Assembly: GCA_043763845.1 (NCBI GenBank)
Contig: JAYULE010000150.1
Span: 1-36,984 of the forward strand
Length of the DNA: 36,984 nucleotides
DNA from: Pseudopedobacter sp043763845
GTDB taxonomy: Bacteria; Bacteroidota; Bacteroidia; Sphingobacteriales; Sphingobacteriaceae
Direction of reading: 5' to 3'
Of this stretch, positions 23,899-32,103 are shown piece by piece; the first letter of the stretch is position 1; every line of letters starts with the position of its first letter. A program made the translations under genes and the position numbers. A model generated the notes under the pieces. That model was not told the DNA's origin, searched no databases, and worked only from the letters and a program-made list of their open reading frames with translations.

Positions 23899-24723
23899 TC
23901 AACAATCAAATGAAACTTTTATAAAGTTATTAGGAATAATATTAAAAGGAAATTCTTTTTTAATTTTAAACCCCAACCAATACTTAGGTGCAAATACTTT
24001 TGCATTTTTATGGTTTAAATATGCTCCCCACCAAGCAAAAGTACTGTTAGAAATTATAAGTATATCGGCTTGCATTAACAATTGAAAATCATTTATTTCC
24101 GAATCAGAAATTATAGTTTTGTTTTTTATTTCTGGCAATTTATCTTTTGCACCTTCAATATCATCCGTAACTATAATTACTTCGTAATCTTCTTTATTTT
24201 CTATAAGATTTAAAGCATTTTTATAGTAAACATCAGGCAAACATAAATTTACACCGCCTGTTTCTTCACCACCAAAAATTTTAAAATCTCCTATTCTGTA
24301 ATGTATTACTAAGATTTTGTTTTTAAAAAGATTATTATATTTCAGCTTAAATTCATTAACGTATTTCTGTTTTACTTTATATTTTTGTTTTAACCATAAT
24401 TTATTTTTAAAAAAGAAATCAGTTGATTGAAAACACCCGTAGTAGTGCGAGTACTTCTTTACTAACTTAAGGGTTTCATCGTTAGCTTCAAAAACATCTT
24501 GTTTAATTTCTTTAAATTTTATTAAATATTTTATTAAAATTAAAATTTTTCTAACAAAATTAATATCGGTAAAAGAAATAACGTCGAAATATTTTTTTAC
24601 AGCATCATTGGTTGTTTTTTCATCAATAATATAAATACACCTTAATTTTTTACTTAAACATAGTGCGAAAGAATATTGAAATAATTGATTGCCTAATCTA
24701 CCATCTAATGAGTTTATTATCAT
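23899..24723 (-). CDS. GT11 alpha-1,2-fucosyltransferase-like protein
   Basis: The 274-residue protein matches GT11. It starts with GRLGNQLFQYSFAL (8-21), has YYGCFQSTDFF, the GDP-fucose motif as HYRIGDF (141-147), and ISNSTFAWWGAYLN near 225-238. The family's HxRRGDY is altered: the second Arg is Ile here, while the first Arg, Gly and Asp are kept. It would transfer fucose from GDP-fucose, usually in alpha-1,2 linkage, to the surface glycan. It is convergent with the gene at 22956 and starts a minus-strand run with three other transferases upstream. Confidence 0.85.
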   Translation of the reverse strand: MIINSLDGRLGNQLFQYSFALCLSKKLRCIYIIDEKTTNDAVKKYFDVISFTDINFVRKILILIKYLIKFKEIKQDVFEANDETLKLVKKYSHYYGCFQSTDFFFKNKLWLKQKYKVKQKYVNEFKLKYNNLFKNKILVIHYRIGDFKIFGGEETGGVNLCLPDVYYKNALNLIENKEDYEVIIVTDDIEGAKDKLPEIKNKTIISDSEINDFQLLMQADILIISNSTFAWWGAYLNHKNAKVFAPKYWLGFKIKKEFPFNIIPNNFIKVSFDC

Positions 24724-24738
24724 AAATTCTTAAATTTA

Positions 24739-25719
24739 TTAATAGGCTATTTTTGATAGTGATTTTTTTATCACAGCTTTAATTTTATTGATAATTTTTT
24801 GAAATATGCTTATTTTATATTCCTTTTTTACCTTGTTTACTTCATTAGATTTTACATCATTAATTGTTAAATTGAGTTGATAAAAGTCGGCGTGTTTATG
24901 TGGAATAAAAAATTTTGGATGAATTAAAGGTTCTTCAATGATTTGTACAGGAATATTTGCGTGAGCATGTGAGCTATCTTTGGTATGGGTAGATTGATTG
25001 CCAAAGCCAATATTGGTAACCAAATTTACATTTGGCACAATACATAAGCCATTGTTAATACCAATATGAAATGCCAAAGGATAATCCCAAGTAATTATTT
25101 TTTTTTCATAAATCATACGAGCCATAACACTTACCCAATCTGCAATTCGTTTATCTGGAAAAACATTTATCATTTGGTTTTCTTCTTCAAATTGTTCAAA
25201 TTTTGACATTTCAGGGTCGTAGTTTTTCCAAACCCTGCGCCAACTAGCCCAACCCCAAACGGCAGGTATGCTCGAAAAATAATAACTAGCATTGCCACGT
25301 TTATTGCCAAATTGTAGGTTAGTACCTCCAATATGCATTATACGTGGGTCGTGGCGGTATTTTTCTAAAAGTTGTGCGCAAAAATTAAAAAAATCTAACC
25401 CAGGTACACAATCATCTTCTAAAATAATTCCTTCTTCTTCTTGTTCAAAAAACCAATCTAATGCAGTAGTGCATGCATATCTAGAACCTAAGTTTTCTTT
25501 TCTAAATAAAGTATGCAGAGTACAGGGCCAATTAATATGCTCAATTATTTTTCTAGTTTCTACACATATTGCTTCATCATCAGTATTATTTGGGCGTGGC
25601 CCATCAGCGGCTATATATAATCTCTCGGGCTTTGCCAAAGCAATAGCCTCAAATACTTTCTTTGTATTATCTGGTCTATTAAATATTAAAAATAATATAG
25701 GTGTTTTAAAAGATTGCAT
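24739..25719 (-). CDS. GT-A glycosyltransferase, paralogue of the gene at 22956-23870
   Basis: The 326-residue protein aligns along its length with the 22956 gene: TPILFLIFNRPD, LYIAADGPRPN, NLGSRYACTTALDWFF, IILEDDCVPGLDFF, DPRIMHIGGTNLQFG and WGWASWRRVW are all shared or near-shared. The metal-binding EDD is intact. It has an extra basic C-terminal tail (about 295-326, KKEYKISIFQKIINKIKAVI) that may bind the membrane. It lies 15 bases upstream of the fucosyltransferase gene in the same transcription direction. Confidence 0.82.
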   Translation of the reverse strand: MQSFKTPILFLIFNRPDNTKKVFEAIALAKPERLYIAADGPRPNNTDDEAICVETRKIIEHINWPCTLHTLFRKENLGSRYACTTALDWFFEQEEEGIILEDDCVPGLDFFNFCAQLLEKYRHDPRIMHIGGTNLQFGNKRGNASYYFSSIPAVWGWASWRRVWKNYDPEMSKFEQFEEENQMINVFPDKRIADWVSVMARMIYEKKIITWDYPLAFHIGINNGLCIVPNVNLVTNIGFGNQSTHTKDSSHAHANIPVQIIEEPLIHPKFFIPHKHADFYQLNLTINDVKSNEVNKVKKEYKISIFQKIINKIKAVIKKSLSKIAY

Positions 25720-25773
25720 TTTGTTTCAGTTAAATTCAAATGATTCTTGTTTTTTTGATTCAATTTTTAATGA

Positions 25774-26676
25774 TTATATTAACATTATAAAACCTTTTAA
25801 TCTTGAATAAAATTTTAGTAGTAACATGCTTTTAAAAATTGATAAAAATGGCTTAACCCTAAAAAAATTATTAAAAGAAAAGTAAAAATATTGTTTTAGT
25901 ATAAACCCATTACTATAATTAAGTTCGAATAATTTAGTAATAAAAACTTCCATAACTTTCCAGTGACCATCTACCATTTCTTGTTTTAGGTATTTTTGGT
26001 ATGATATAGGTAATTTACTTTTCCACTTAAAACATAATTTCAAATAACTATCCATAAAATTTTTATCGGCATGGCCTGATGAGAAATGCTGTATTAAAAC
26101 ATCAAAAACTACACATACTTTGTATTTCTGTAAAATTTGGAGAGAAAAATCGGCATCATAGGCATGAAACCCTTTTAGTGTTGCTTCATCAAATTGGCAT
26201 TTTTGGTAAACATCTCTTCTTGTACACATAAATACACCATCAATTCCAGTAACTTGTTTTATAATTGAATTGTCGTCTTTTTTAATAGTTTTAATATGAT
26301 TAATATGCTTTTGGTCGTTAGAGTAAACTATAATATTTGCTTCCGACTTTAGTAAATTTTGAGCAAAAGTACATGGCATTTTATACATCGGGTCTGCACC
26401 CACCACACCAATTAACCCCACACTTTCATCTTTTAAATGATTTACTATATTTGCGCCCCAATTTTGAGTTTCAAATGTAATATCCTCATGTATAAAACAA
26501 AAAATATTGTATTTAGCCTGTTTTGCTCCTAAATTATAAGCTTTGCAAATCCCATATTTTCCTTCGCTATTATCAATAGCTATAATTTCGTAAGGTACGC
26601 CAATGGTATTTTTTACATTTTCAGATATGTAGTTTAATAAAGTTTTATCTCGGCTACAAATTAATATTGAAATCAT
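25774..26676 (-). CDS. StrF-like glycosyltransferase, paralogue 2 of 4 (tandem copy)
   Basis: The 300-residue protein starts MISILICSRD and has IIAIDNSEGKYGICKAYNLG, FIHEDITFETQNWG, TGIDGVFMCTRRDVY and KGFHAYDADFSLQ. The neighbouring gene upstream on the same strand (26680-27573) is a tandem duplicate. Over the first 97 residues they agree at roughly four of five positions, while the rest is much less alike. The FHGYD motif of the other copies is FHAYD here. The genes are separated by 3 bases. Confidence 0.8.
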   Translation of the reverse strand: MISILICSRDKTLLNYISENVKNTIGVPYEIIAIDNSEGKYGICKAYNLGAKQAKYNIFCFIHEDITFETQNWGANIVNHLKDESVGLIGVVGADPMYKMPCTFAQNLLKSEANIIVYSNDQKHINHIKTIKKDDNSIIKQVTGIDGVFMCTRRDVYQKCQFDEATLKGFHAYDADFSLQILQKYKVCVVFDVLIQHFSSGHADKNFMDSYLKLCFKWKSKLPISYQKYLKQEMVDGHWKVMEVFITKLFELNYSNGFILKQYFYFSFNNFFRVKPFLSIFKSMLLLKFYSRLKGFIMLI

Positions 26677-26679
26677 GAT

Positions 26680-27573
26680 TTAGCGTGAAAATTTTAATTT
26701 GAAATACCGTTTTCCTATAATTTTTACGAATAATAAAATAAATTGTTTGGGCTTAAAATATTTATTGAATGAAAAAATAAAATAATATTTTAATATAAAA
26801 GATAGGCTATAATTAAAACTTGTTATTTTTCTAAAAAAATCATCCATGCATAACCAATGATATTCTGTTAAATCTTCTTTTGATAATTTCCTAAAAGACA
26901 CTGGAAATATAGCTTTCCATTTATGGCATAGCTTTAGAATCTGGTCAAAATAAATTTTATCATCTTTTCCAGGTGATAAGTGATTTAAAAGAACATCAAA
27001 AACTACACATACCTTATACTTTGTTTGTATTTGCAATGATATGTCAAGATCATATCCGTGAAAACGGTCGAATATAACCTCATCGAATTTAAATTGACTA
27101 TAAACTTTACGGGTGCTGCACATCCAAACACCATCAATAACTGATACGGGTTTTATTTTTGAAGTATCGTATTTATTTATTGTAAGATATTGATGAACGC
27201 TTTGACTATTTTCAAGGCCAGATTGGATGTAATTATATTCAGCTTTCCCAACGCTTTTATATACAAAAACTGGCACTATTCCCATAGGATCAACACCTGC
27301 AATCCCTATTAACCCAACACGTTCATCTTTTAAATGATTTACCACATTTTGCCCCCAATTTTGAGTTTCAAAAGTAATATCCTCATGCATAAAGCAAAAA
27401 ATATCAAATTTTGCGTTAGCTGCTCCTAAATTATATGCTTTGCAAATACCATATTTACCTTCGCTATTATCTATGGCTATAATTTCGTAAGGTACGCCAA
27501 TGGTATTTTTTATACTTTCGGTAACTGTGTTTAATAGAGTTTGGTTACGGCTACAAATTATTATTGAAATCAT
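26680..27573 (-). CDS. StrF-like glycosyltransferase, paralogue 3 of 4 (tandem copy)
   Basis: The 297-residue protein starts MISIIICSRNQ at the ATG at 27573, matching the other three paralogues. The frame is open to 27636, but the 21 added residues (hydrophobic, no homology) are not part of the family. It has the same conserved blocks as paralogue 2 (SEGKYGICKAYNLGA, FMHEDITFETQNWG) and keeps FHGYDLDISLQ. The start is read from a 300-base divergent region shared with the FkbM gene. Confidence 0.82.
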   Translation of the reverse strand: MISIIICSRNQTLLNTVTESIKNTIGVPYEIIAIDNSEGKYGICKAYNLGAANAKFDIFCFMHEDITFETQNWGQNVVNHLKDERVGLIGIAGVDPMGIVPVFVYKSVGKAEYNYIQSGLENSQSVHQYLTINKYDTSKIKPVSVIDGVWMCSTRKVYSQFKFDEVIFDRFHGYDLDISLQIQTKYKVCVVFDVLLNHLSPGKDDKIYFDQILKLCHKWKAIFPVSFRKLSKEDLTEYHWLCMDDFFRKITSFNYSLSFILKYYFIFSFNKYFKPKQFILLFVKIIGKRYFKLKFSR

Positions 27574-27964
27574 GATTATAAGATTAGGTAAACTTAAAAC
27601 ACTTAAATAGATTTTAAATAAATAAAGTGTTACCAATATGTTAAAGTTAACATAATAGTATAATTGCGCTTAGCAATCATCTTATCAAAAAAAAATGATA
27701 TTGGTTAAAGTATTATAATCAACTAAATCATTGTATATACCCTAGTTCTTATTTTTTATGATTCCTGTAAAACTCCCATTTTGAAATGAAGGTCAAGATT
27801 TTAATTTATATTTTAAAGTCTTAAAAATGAGATTAATTTAATATTCAATTTACAATAAGTTCATCTACAAATCTAATTTTGTAAAATATTAAATTTTAGA
27901 GTTTCATAGTTTAAAATTTAAATTATAATAATTTTTTAATACGTTCTTGCAATAAAAACTAATT
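27574..27964. other. Divergent intergenic region between a glycosyltransferase and the FkbM gene
   Basis: This AT-rich 391-base region must hold promoters for both sides. Two signals stand out. TATGTTAA-AG-TTAACATA (27637-27654) is a perfect 8-bp inverted repeat about 64 bases ahead of the minus-strand start. TAATTTTG (27874-27881) fits TAnnTTTG about 84 bases ahead of the FkbM start but lacks a TTG at the right distance. Both could be chance in AT-rich DNA. No gene is recognisable. Confidence 0.4.
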
Positions 27965-28774
27965 ATGCCATTTAAATTTTCCTTTAAAAAGCCAAAACCC
28001 AACACAAATTTTAAGGTAAAATTTGATCCGATTTTTGATTTAGAAGTAACTAGATTATTAAACATGAATCGTTATGAAATTGGCACCTCGAATTTATTAG
28101 GAAAACCTTTTAAATTTCATGACGGGCCATCATTTTTAATTACTTATAAGGAAATTTTCATTGATGGTATATATGAATTTATACCCTCTGGTACTGCAAA
28201 TAAGATTATAGATTGTGGTGCAAATATGGGCTTAAGTGTTGTTTATTTTGCTTTAAAATATCCTAATCATCAAATTATTGCTTTTGAACCCGAAAAAGGA
28301 ATTTTCGATATTTTAAAAGAAAATGTAGAAAACTTTGAGTTAAAGAATGTTGAACTTTTACAAAAAGCTGTTTGGGTAAATAGTGAAAATTTAGAGTTTT
28401 TTAGCGATGGAGGTATGGGAGGCAGGGTTAATAACCAATATTTAAATCAAGCACCCACAATAATTGAAGCCGTACCTTTACTAAATTATTTAATTGAGGA
28501 AGTAGATTTATTGAAGATTGATATTGAGGGTGCGGAAGTAGAAGTGTTAAAATATTGTGGCGTTGGTTTAAAAAAAGCAAAAAAAATATTTTTTGAATAC
28601 CATAATGATGCAAATAAAAATCAAACTTTACACGAACTATTAGCATTGGTATCAGAAAACGGTTTTGACTATTATCTTAAGGAATCAAGTGAAAAAAACA
28701 AACCTTTTATTGATCAATTACTGATTTGCGAAAAATTTGACATGGCTACAAATGTTTTTTGCATTCAAAAATAG
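27965..28774 (+). CDS. FkbM-family methyltransferase
   Basis: The 269-residue protein has a Rossmann methyltransferase core. Motif I is IIDCGANMGLSVVYFA (81-96), AFEPE (106-110) binds the ribose of SAM, and VDLLKIDIEGAEVEVLKY near 182 is the FkbM signature with the acidic D-x-E-G-A-E block. The N-terminal 75 residues are a family-typical beta region. FkbM enzymes O-methylate sugars or polyketides. In this locus methylation of a glycan residue is likely, possibly the cap read by Wzt, but that link is inference. Confidence 0.88.
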   Translation: MPFKFSFKKPKPNTNFKVKFDPIFDLEVTRLLNMNRYEIGTSNLLGKPFKFHDGPSFLITYKEIFIDGIYEFIPSGTANKIIDCGANMGLSVVYFALKYPNHQIIAFEPEKGIFDILKENVENFELKNVELLQKAVWVNSENLEFFSDGGMGGRVNNQYLNQAPTIIEAVPLLNYLIEEVDLLKIDIEGAEVEVLKYCGVGLKKAKKIFFEYHNDANKNQTLHELLALVSENGFDYYLKESSEKNKPFIDQLLICEKFDMATNVFCIQK

Positions 28775-28873
28775 TGTTGCATTTTGCTATTATTAATAAT
28801 TTACCACATTAATACGCTAATAACCTAACATTTTTAATTTAGTTGTTTTTGCATAATAGTTCACTATTTAAAT

Positions 28874-29749
28874 ATGATATCCGTAATCATTTGCTCAATT
28901 AATCAGCAACACTTAGATAAAGTATCATCAAATATTTCAAAAACTATTGGTGTTGATTTTGAAATTGTAAGTATAAATAATGCGGATAATAAATATGGTA
29001 TTTGTAATGCTTACAATAAAGGTGCTGCTTTAGCAAAAGGAAACATATATTGTTTTGTGCATGAGGATGTAGCTTTTGAAACAAATAATTGGGGTTTATT
29101 AGTGCAAAATCATTTAGCTGATAACCAAATTGGTATAATTGGTGTTGCTGGTGGTTCTTCTAAATCATTGGTTCCTTGGAGCTGGTCGCCTGTGATATTT
29201 AATAGTGAAATTAATATTGTTCAATACCATAAAGACAAAACGAAAAGTGCCGAAAAAATTTTAAAAACTCATTCCCCACAAGATACTTCTTCAATAAAAA
29301 ACGTTGTTGCTTTAGATGGTGTATGGCTTTGCGTTAGGCGAGATGTTTTTAATGAATTTAAATTTGATGCCGAAACTTTTAAAGGTTTTCATGGGTACGA
29401 TATGGATTTTTCGCTACAAATAGGTGCAAAATATAATGTGGCTGTAGTTTTTGATATTTTAATTCATCATTACTCTAGCGGTAGTTTTAATAAAGATTGG
29501 TTACTAAGTACTATTAAACTAAGCGATAAATGGAAAGCGCATCTTCCCAAATCAGTTAATAAACTTACCAAACAAGAATTAGTATTGCAACATTGGGCCT
29601 GTATGAAATTATTTATTACAGAGTTGCTTAATTTTAAATATTATAAACTAACTACTTTAAAATATTTAATTAAGTATTCGGTAAATAAATATTTTAAAAT
29701 CAACCATTTTTTATCCTGCTTAAAGCTAATATTAACAAAAAATAAGTAA
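28874..29749 (+). CDS. StrF-like glycosyltransferase, paralogue 4 of 4
   Basis: The 291-residue protein starts MISVIICSINQ and has YGICNAYNKGAALAKGN, CFVHEDVAFETNNWG, VVALDGVWLCVRRDVF and KGFHGYDMDFSLQ. It is nearest to paralogue 1 (16750-17628), sharing a GG.SKSLVPWSWSP segment after the metal site. A degenerate TAACCTAA motif (28821-28828) lies 53 bases upstream and resembles the start of the recurrent upstream element. Its stop overlaps the next start (TAATG). Confidence 0.82.
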   Translation: MISVIICSINQQHLDKVSSNISKTIGVDFEIVSINNADNKYGICNAYNKGAALAKGNIYCFVHEDVAFETNNWGLLVQNHLADNQIGIIGVAGGSSKSLVPWSWSPVIFNSEINIVQYHKDKTKSAEKILKTHSPQDTSSIKNVVALDGVWLCVRRDVFNEFKFDAETFKGFHGYDMDFSLQIGAKYNVAVVFDILIHHYSSGSFNKDWLLSTIKLSDKWKAHLPKSVNKLTKQELVLQHWACMKLFITELLNFKYYKLTTLKYLIKYSVNKYFKINHFLSCLKLILTKNK

Positions 29750-30555
29750 TGAATACCTTAAAATTATCTATCATTATTCCTACTTACAATTCCGAAAAAA
29801 CAATTTCAGAAACTTTAGAAAGCATTGTTGAACAAAATGTAACCGCTATTGAATGCTTAATTATTGATGGAAATTCTAGCGATAAAACTATTAATATTGT
29901 TGAGCAATATGCAAATAAATACAGTTTTATAAAATATATAAGCGAGCCTGATAAAGGAATTTATGATGCCATGAATAAAGGTATTGCTTGGGCACAGGGA
30001 AATTATTTATATTTTATGGGTAGCGATGATGTATTCTACGACAAAGATATTTTACATAATTTATTTTCATTAGATTGTTATAACACAACCCATTTTATTT
30101 ATAGTAATGTTTTGTTCAAATACAACAGAAAAAAGGTTGGTGAAGAAAAAACTTATTTAAAGCTAATTAAAAGTCAAGAAAATATTTGTCATCAATCTAT
30201 ATTTTATTCGAAGCAAATTTTTGAAAAATTAGGGAATTATGATTTAAAATATCCTATTTATGCTGATTTTAACATGAATATTAGATGCTTTAGAGATGCA
30301 ACAATCACTAAAAAATATATTGATACCGTTATTTGTGTTTTTAATGAAAAAGGAACTAGTCATTTTCAGCGTAATAAAGATACTTATTTTATAGAATTAC
30401 ATGAGGAATATGTGAAAACGTATGAAGACCCTGTTGCAATGTACGACACTCTAAAACAGTTGGAAACCAAAGTGGCCGAATTAATGAACTCTAAAGAATA
30501 CTTGCTTGGAAAACAAATTGGCGATGTGATTAGGAAAATAAAAGGGTTTTTTTGA
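29749..30555 (+). CDS. Family 2 glycosyltransferase (WcaA-like)
   Basis: The 268-residue GT-A enzyme has LSIIIPTYNSEKTI, LIIDGNSSDKT (nucleotide binding), EPDKGIYDAMNKGI, and metal site YFMGSDDVFYD. The acceptor-side CHQSIFYSKQIFEK helix follows. The last 30 residues end SKEYLLGKQIGDVIRKIK, a tail common in polysaccharide transferases. It is coupled to paralogue 4 by a one-base overlap and ends the plus-strand glycan run. Confidence 0.9.
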   Translation: MNTLKLSIIIPTYNSEKTISETLESIVEQNVTAIECLIIDGNSSDKTINIVEQYANKYSFIKYISEPDKGIYDAMNKGIAWAQGNYLYFMGSDDVFYDKDILHNLFSLDCYNTTHFIYSNVLFKYNRKKVGEEKTYLKLIKSQENICHQSIFYSKQIFEKLGNYDLKYPIYADFNMNIRCFRDATITKKYIDTVICVFNEKGTSHFQRNKDTYFIELHEEYVKTYEDPVAMYDTLKQLETKVAELMNSKEYLLGKQIGDVIRKIKGFF

Positions 30556-30664
30556 TTTTTTTACCGATGATTGGTAACTCAACAAAAATATATTTTTAGA
30601 TAGTATAACCACAGAGAATGAATTTATAAAATGTATATATGTTCCCATATTGGTAAAAAATAGT

Positions 30665-30672
30665 TACTTTTG
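30665..30672 (+). promoter_or_regulatory. Candidate -7 element of the higB-higA operon
   Basis: TACTTTTG fits TAnnTTTG and ends 11 bases before the TTG start of the toxin. The nearest upstream TTG is only 12 bases away (30650-30652), so the -33 half is weak. The short distance would give a nearly leaderless transcript. Confidence 0.3.
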
Positions 30673-30683
30673 TAAAGAAAGTT

Positions 30684-30977
30684 TTGAGAGTAATTGCAAA
30701 AAAAATATTGAGAGATTTTTGGCTAAACCACCAAGATTGTGAACAACAATTAAAAGCGTGGTTTAGGGAGGCCGAAAATGCCGAATGGCGAAACCCTAAT
30801 CAAATTAAGCAAGAGTATGCCAGCGCAAGTATTTTAAATAATAACCGAGTAATTTTTAATATAAAAGGAAACAATTACAGATTGGTAGTAAAAATAAGTT
30901 ATGATTACCAAATGGTTTGGATAAGATTTATTGGTACCCACAAAGAATATGATAAAATTAATGCAAACTTAATTTAA
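30684..30977 (+). CDS. higB: HigB-family toxin (mRNA interferase)
   Basis: The 97-residue protein opens MRVIAKKILRDFWLNHQDCE, the hallmark start of HigB toxins, and continues QLKAWFREAENAEWRNP, NNRVIFNIKGNNYRLVVKISYDYQMVWIRFIGTHKEYDKI. All are family positions, including the closing GTHxEYD. HigB cuts ribosome-bound mRNA. Translation starts at TTG (30684), fixed by the family N-terminus. The antitoxin gene follows after 3 bases; the toxin-first order is typical of hig operons. Confidence 0.93.
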   Translation: MRVIAKKILRDFWLNHQDCEQQLKAWFREAENAEWRNPNQIKQEYASASILNNNRVIFNIKGNNYRLVVKISYDYQMVWIRFIGTHKEYDKINANLI

Positions 30978-30980
30978 ACG

Positions 30981-31340
30981 ATGAACATAAATATTATAAA
31001 AACAGAAAGCGATTATAATAAGGCTTTAAAAAGGCTTGAAATAGTTTTTGATGCAAAAATAGGTACAATAGAAGGCGATGAATTAGAGCTTTTAGGCCTT
31101 TTAATTGATAAATATGAAAATGAAAATTACCCTGTTGGTTTGCCGGACCCTATTGAAGCTATAAAATTTAGAATGGAACAAATGGGGTATAACCAAACCG
31201 ATTTAGCAAAAATTTTAGGATTTAAAAGTAGGGCAAGTGAAATTTTAAACCGAAAAAGAAAATTGTCATTAGAAATGATACGTCAACTACACAACTGGTT
31301 AAATATACCTACCGATGTTTTAGTGCAATCGTATCATTAA
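30981..31340 (+). CDS. higA: HigA-family antitoxin, Xre-type HTH
   Basis: The 119-residue protein has an N-terminal helical part (IIKTESDYNKALKRLEIVFD) and a C-terminal Xre helix-turn-helix (about 65-112): AIKFRMEQMGYNQTDLAKILG, then SRASEILNRKRKLSLEMIRQL. It would neutralise HigB and repress the operon. The fit to HigA of the HigB pair is good in length and order. Confidence 0.92.
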   Translation: MNINIIKTESDYNKALKRLEIVFDAKIGTIEGDELELLGLLIDKYENENYPVGLPDPIEAIKFRMEQMGYNQTDLAKILGFKSRASEILNRKRKLSLEMIRQLHNWLNIPTDVLVQSYH

Positions 31341-31479
31341 AAAAACATTGAATTATTTATCACTTATTTTTGTTTTCTCACCAAAAACAATCTACAATAA
31401 GAATTTCAATTCAATACTAACTCTTGTTTATCATATGTTATTTTCGTTTAAAATTCGCAACTTATTTTAATAAAAAGCC

Positions 31480-31487
31480 TAAATTTG
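31480..31487 (+). promoter_or_regulatory. Candidate -7 element just ahead of the RelE-type antitoxin
   Basis: TAAATTTG is an exact TAnnTTTG box ending only 4 bases before the ATG. If used, transcription would begin at or near the start codon, giving a leaderless mRNA. No TTG is seen 17-23 bases upstream. Confidence 0.3.
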
Positions 31488-31491
31488 AATT

Positions 31492-31710
31492 ATGAAAATT
31501 GCACTTCAATATGTTAGTGATAGCACTGGTAAAACCAAATCTGTACAGGTTTCATTAACAGATTGGGAAAAATTATTGACTAAGCTTAATACATACGAAC
31601 AGACTTTTAAAATAAAAACAGACCTAAAAGAGGCTTTTGAAGAGGTTACACAATTAAAAAAATCAAAAGCTAAAAAGCAAACATTAAACGAGTTTCTTAA
31701 TGAACTTTAG
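31492..31710 (+). CDS. Antitoxin of a RelE-type pair
   Basis: The 72-residue protein starts MKIALQYVSDSTGKTKSVQVSL (a beta-type N-terminal segment) and continues with a helical, Lys/Glu-rich C-terminus (DLKEAFEEVTQLKKSKAKKQ, LNEFLNEL). No DNA-binding motif is certain. Its stop overlaps the toxin start by 11 bases, so toxin synthesis depends on antitoxin translation. Identity as antitoxin rests on this arrangement and on homology of the next gene. Confidence 0.75.
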   Translation: MKIALQYVSDSTGKTKSVQVSLTDWEKLLTKLNTYEQTFKIKTDLKEAFEEVTQLKKSKAKKQTLNEFLNEL

Positions 31711-32034
31711 TGTTATACCTATTGATAAATTTAAGAAAGAGGCAAAACCTTAATAAAAAAATACCCATCTCTGAAAAAAGAATTGATTGAACTTGGGGAA
31801 ATTTTACAAACTAATCCTACTTCAGGTACATCTCTTGGAAACAATACCTTTAAAATAAGAATTGCTATAAAAAGCAAGGGCTCTGGTAAGAGTGGCGGAG
31901 CAAGAATTATAACTTATGTTGTTACAGAAAATAAAGAGGTATACCTATTAACTATTTACGATAAAGCCGACCTTGATTCTATAAATGATACAATTCTTCG
32001 AAAAATTATAAAAAGTATTAAAGCGGAGAATTAA
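31700..32034 (+). pseudogene. RelE-type toxin, broken by a one-base shift
   Basis: The gene opens at the ATG at 31700 with MNFSVIPIDKFKKEAKP and stops at once (TAA at 31751-31753). The rest of the RelE-like toxin, LIKKYPSLKKELIELGEIL, then GNNTFKIRIAIKSKGSGKSGGARI, ITYVV and VYLLTIYDKAD, continues in the next frame to 32034. One base is missing near 31750 (GCAAAACCTTAATAAAA). With it restored the length is a multiple of three and the protein is about 111 residues, normal for the family. Active-site-like Lys/Arg residues are present in the second part. Loss of the toxin with a kept antitoxin is a plausible end state; a sequencing error is the alternative. Confidence 0.85.
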
Positions 32035-32103
32035 GTTAGGGGGAAAACTTAACGATTTATACTTATTTTTTTAATACAGTTTTGTTATTTTGCCTTCAAA
32101 AAC

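Noticed and set aside
25292..25810. A 172-codon plus-strand frame opposite a glycosyltransferase
   Set aside because: It is the antisense shadow of the 24739-25719 gene, whose conserved motifs are complete; no family features in the shadow.
27574..27636. A 21-residue extension of StrF-like paralogue 3
   Set aside because: All four paralogues begin with M-(I/V)-S-I/V; the extension is not shared.
31783..32034. An independent 83-residue gene starting at TTG
   Set aside because: It is the second part of the RelE-type toxin; upstream codons in the same frame (LIKKYPSLKKE) continue the toxin homology back to the shift near 31750.
32031..32052. A 7-bp hairpin (TTAAGTT / AACTTAA) after the RelE-type toxin as a terminator
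   Set aside because: The stem is AT-only, overlaps the stop codon and is not followed by a T-run.
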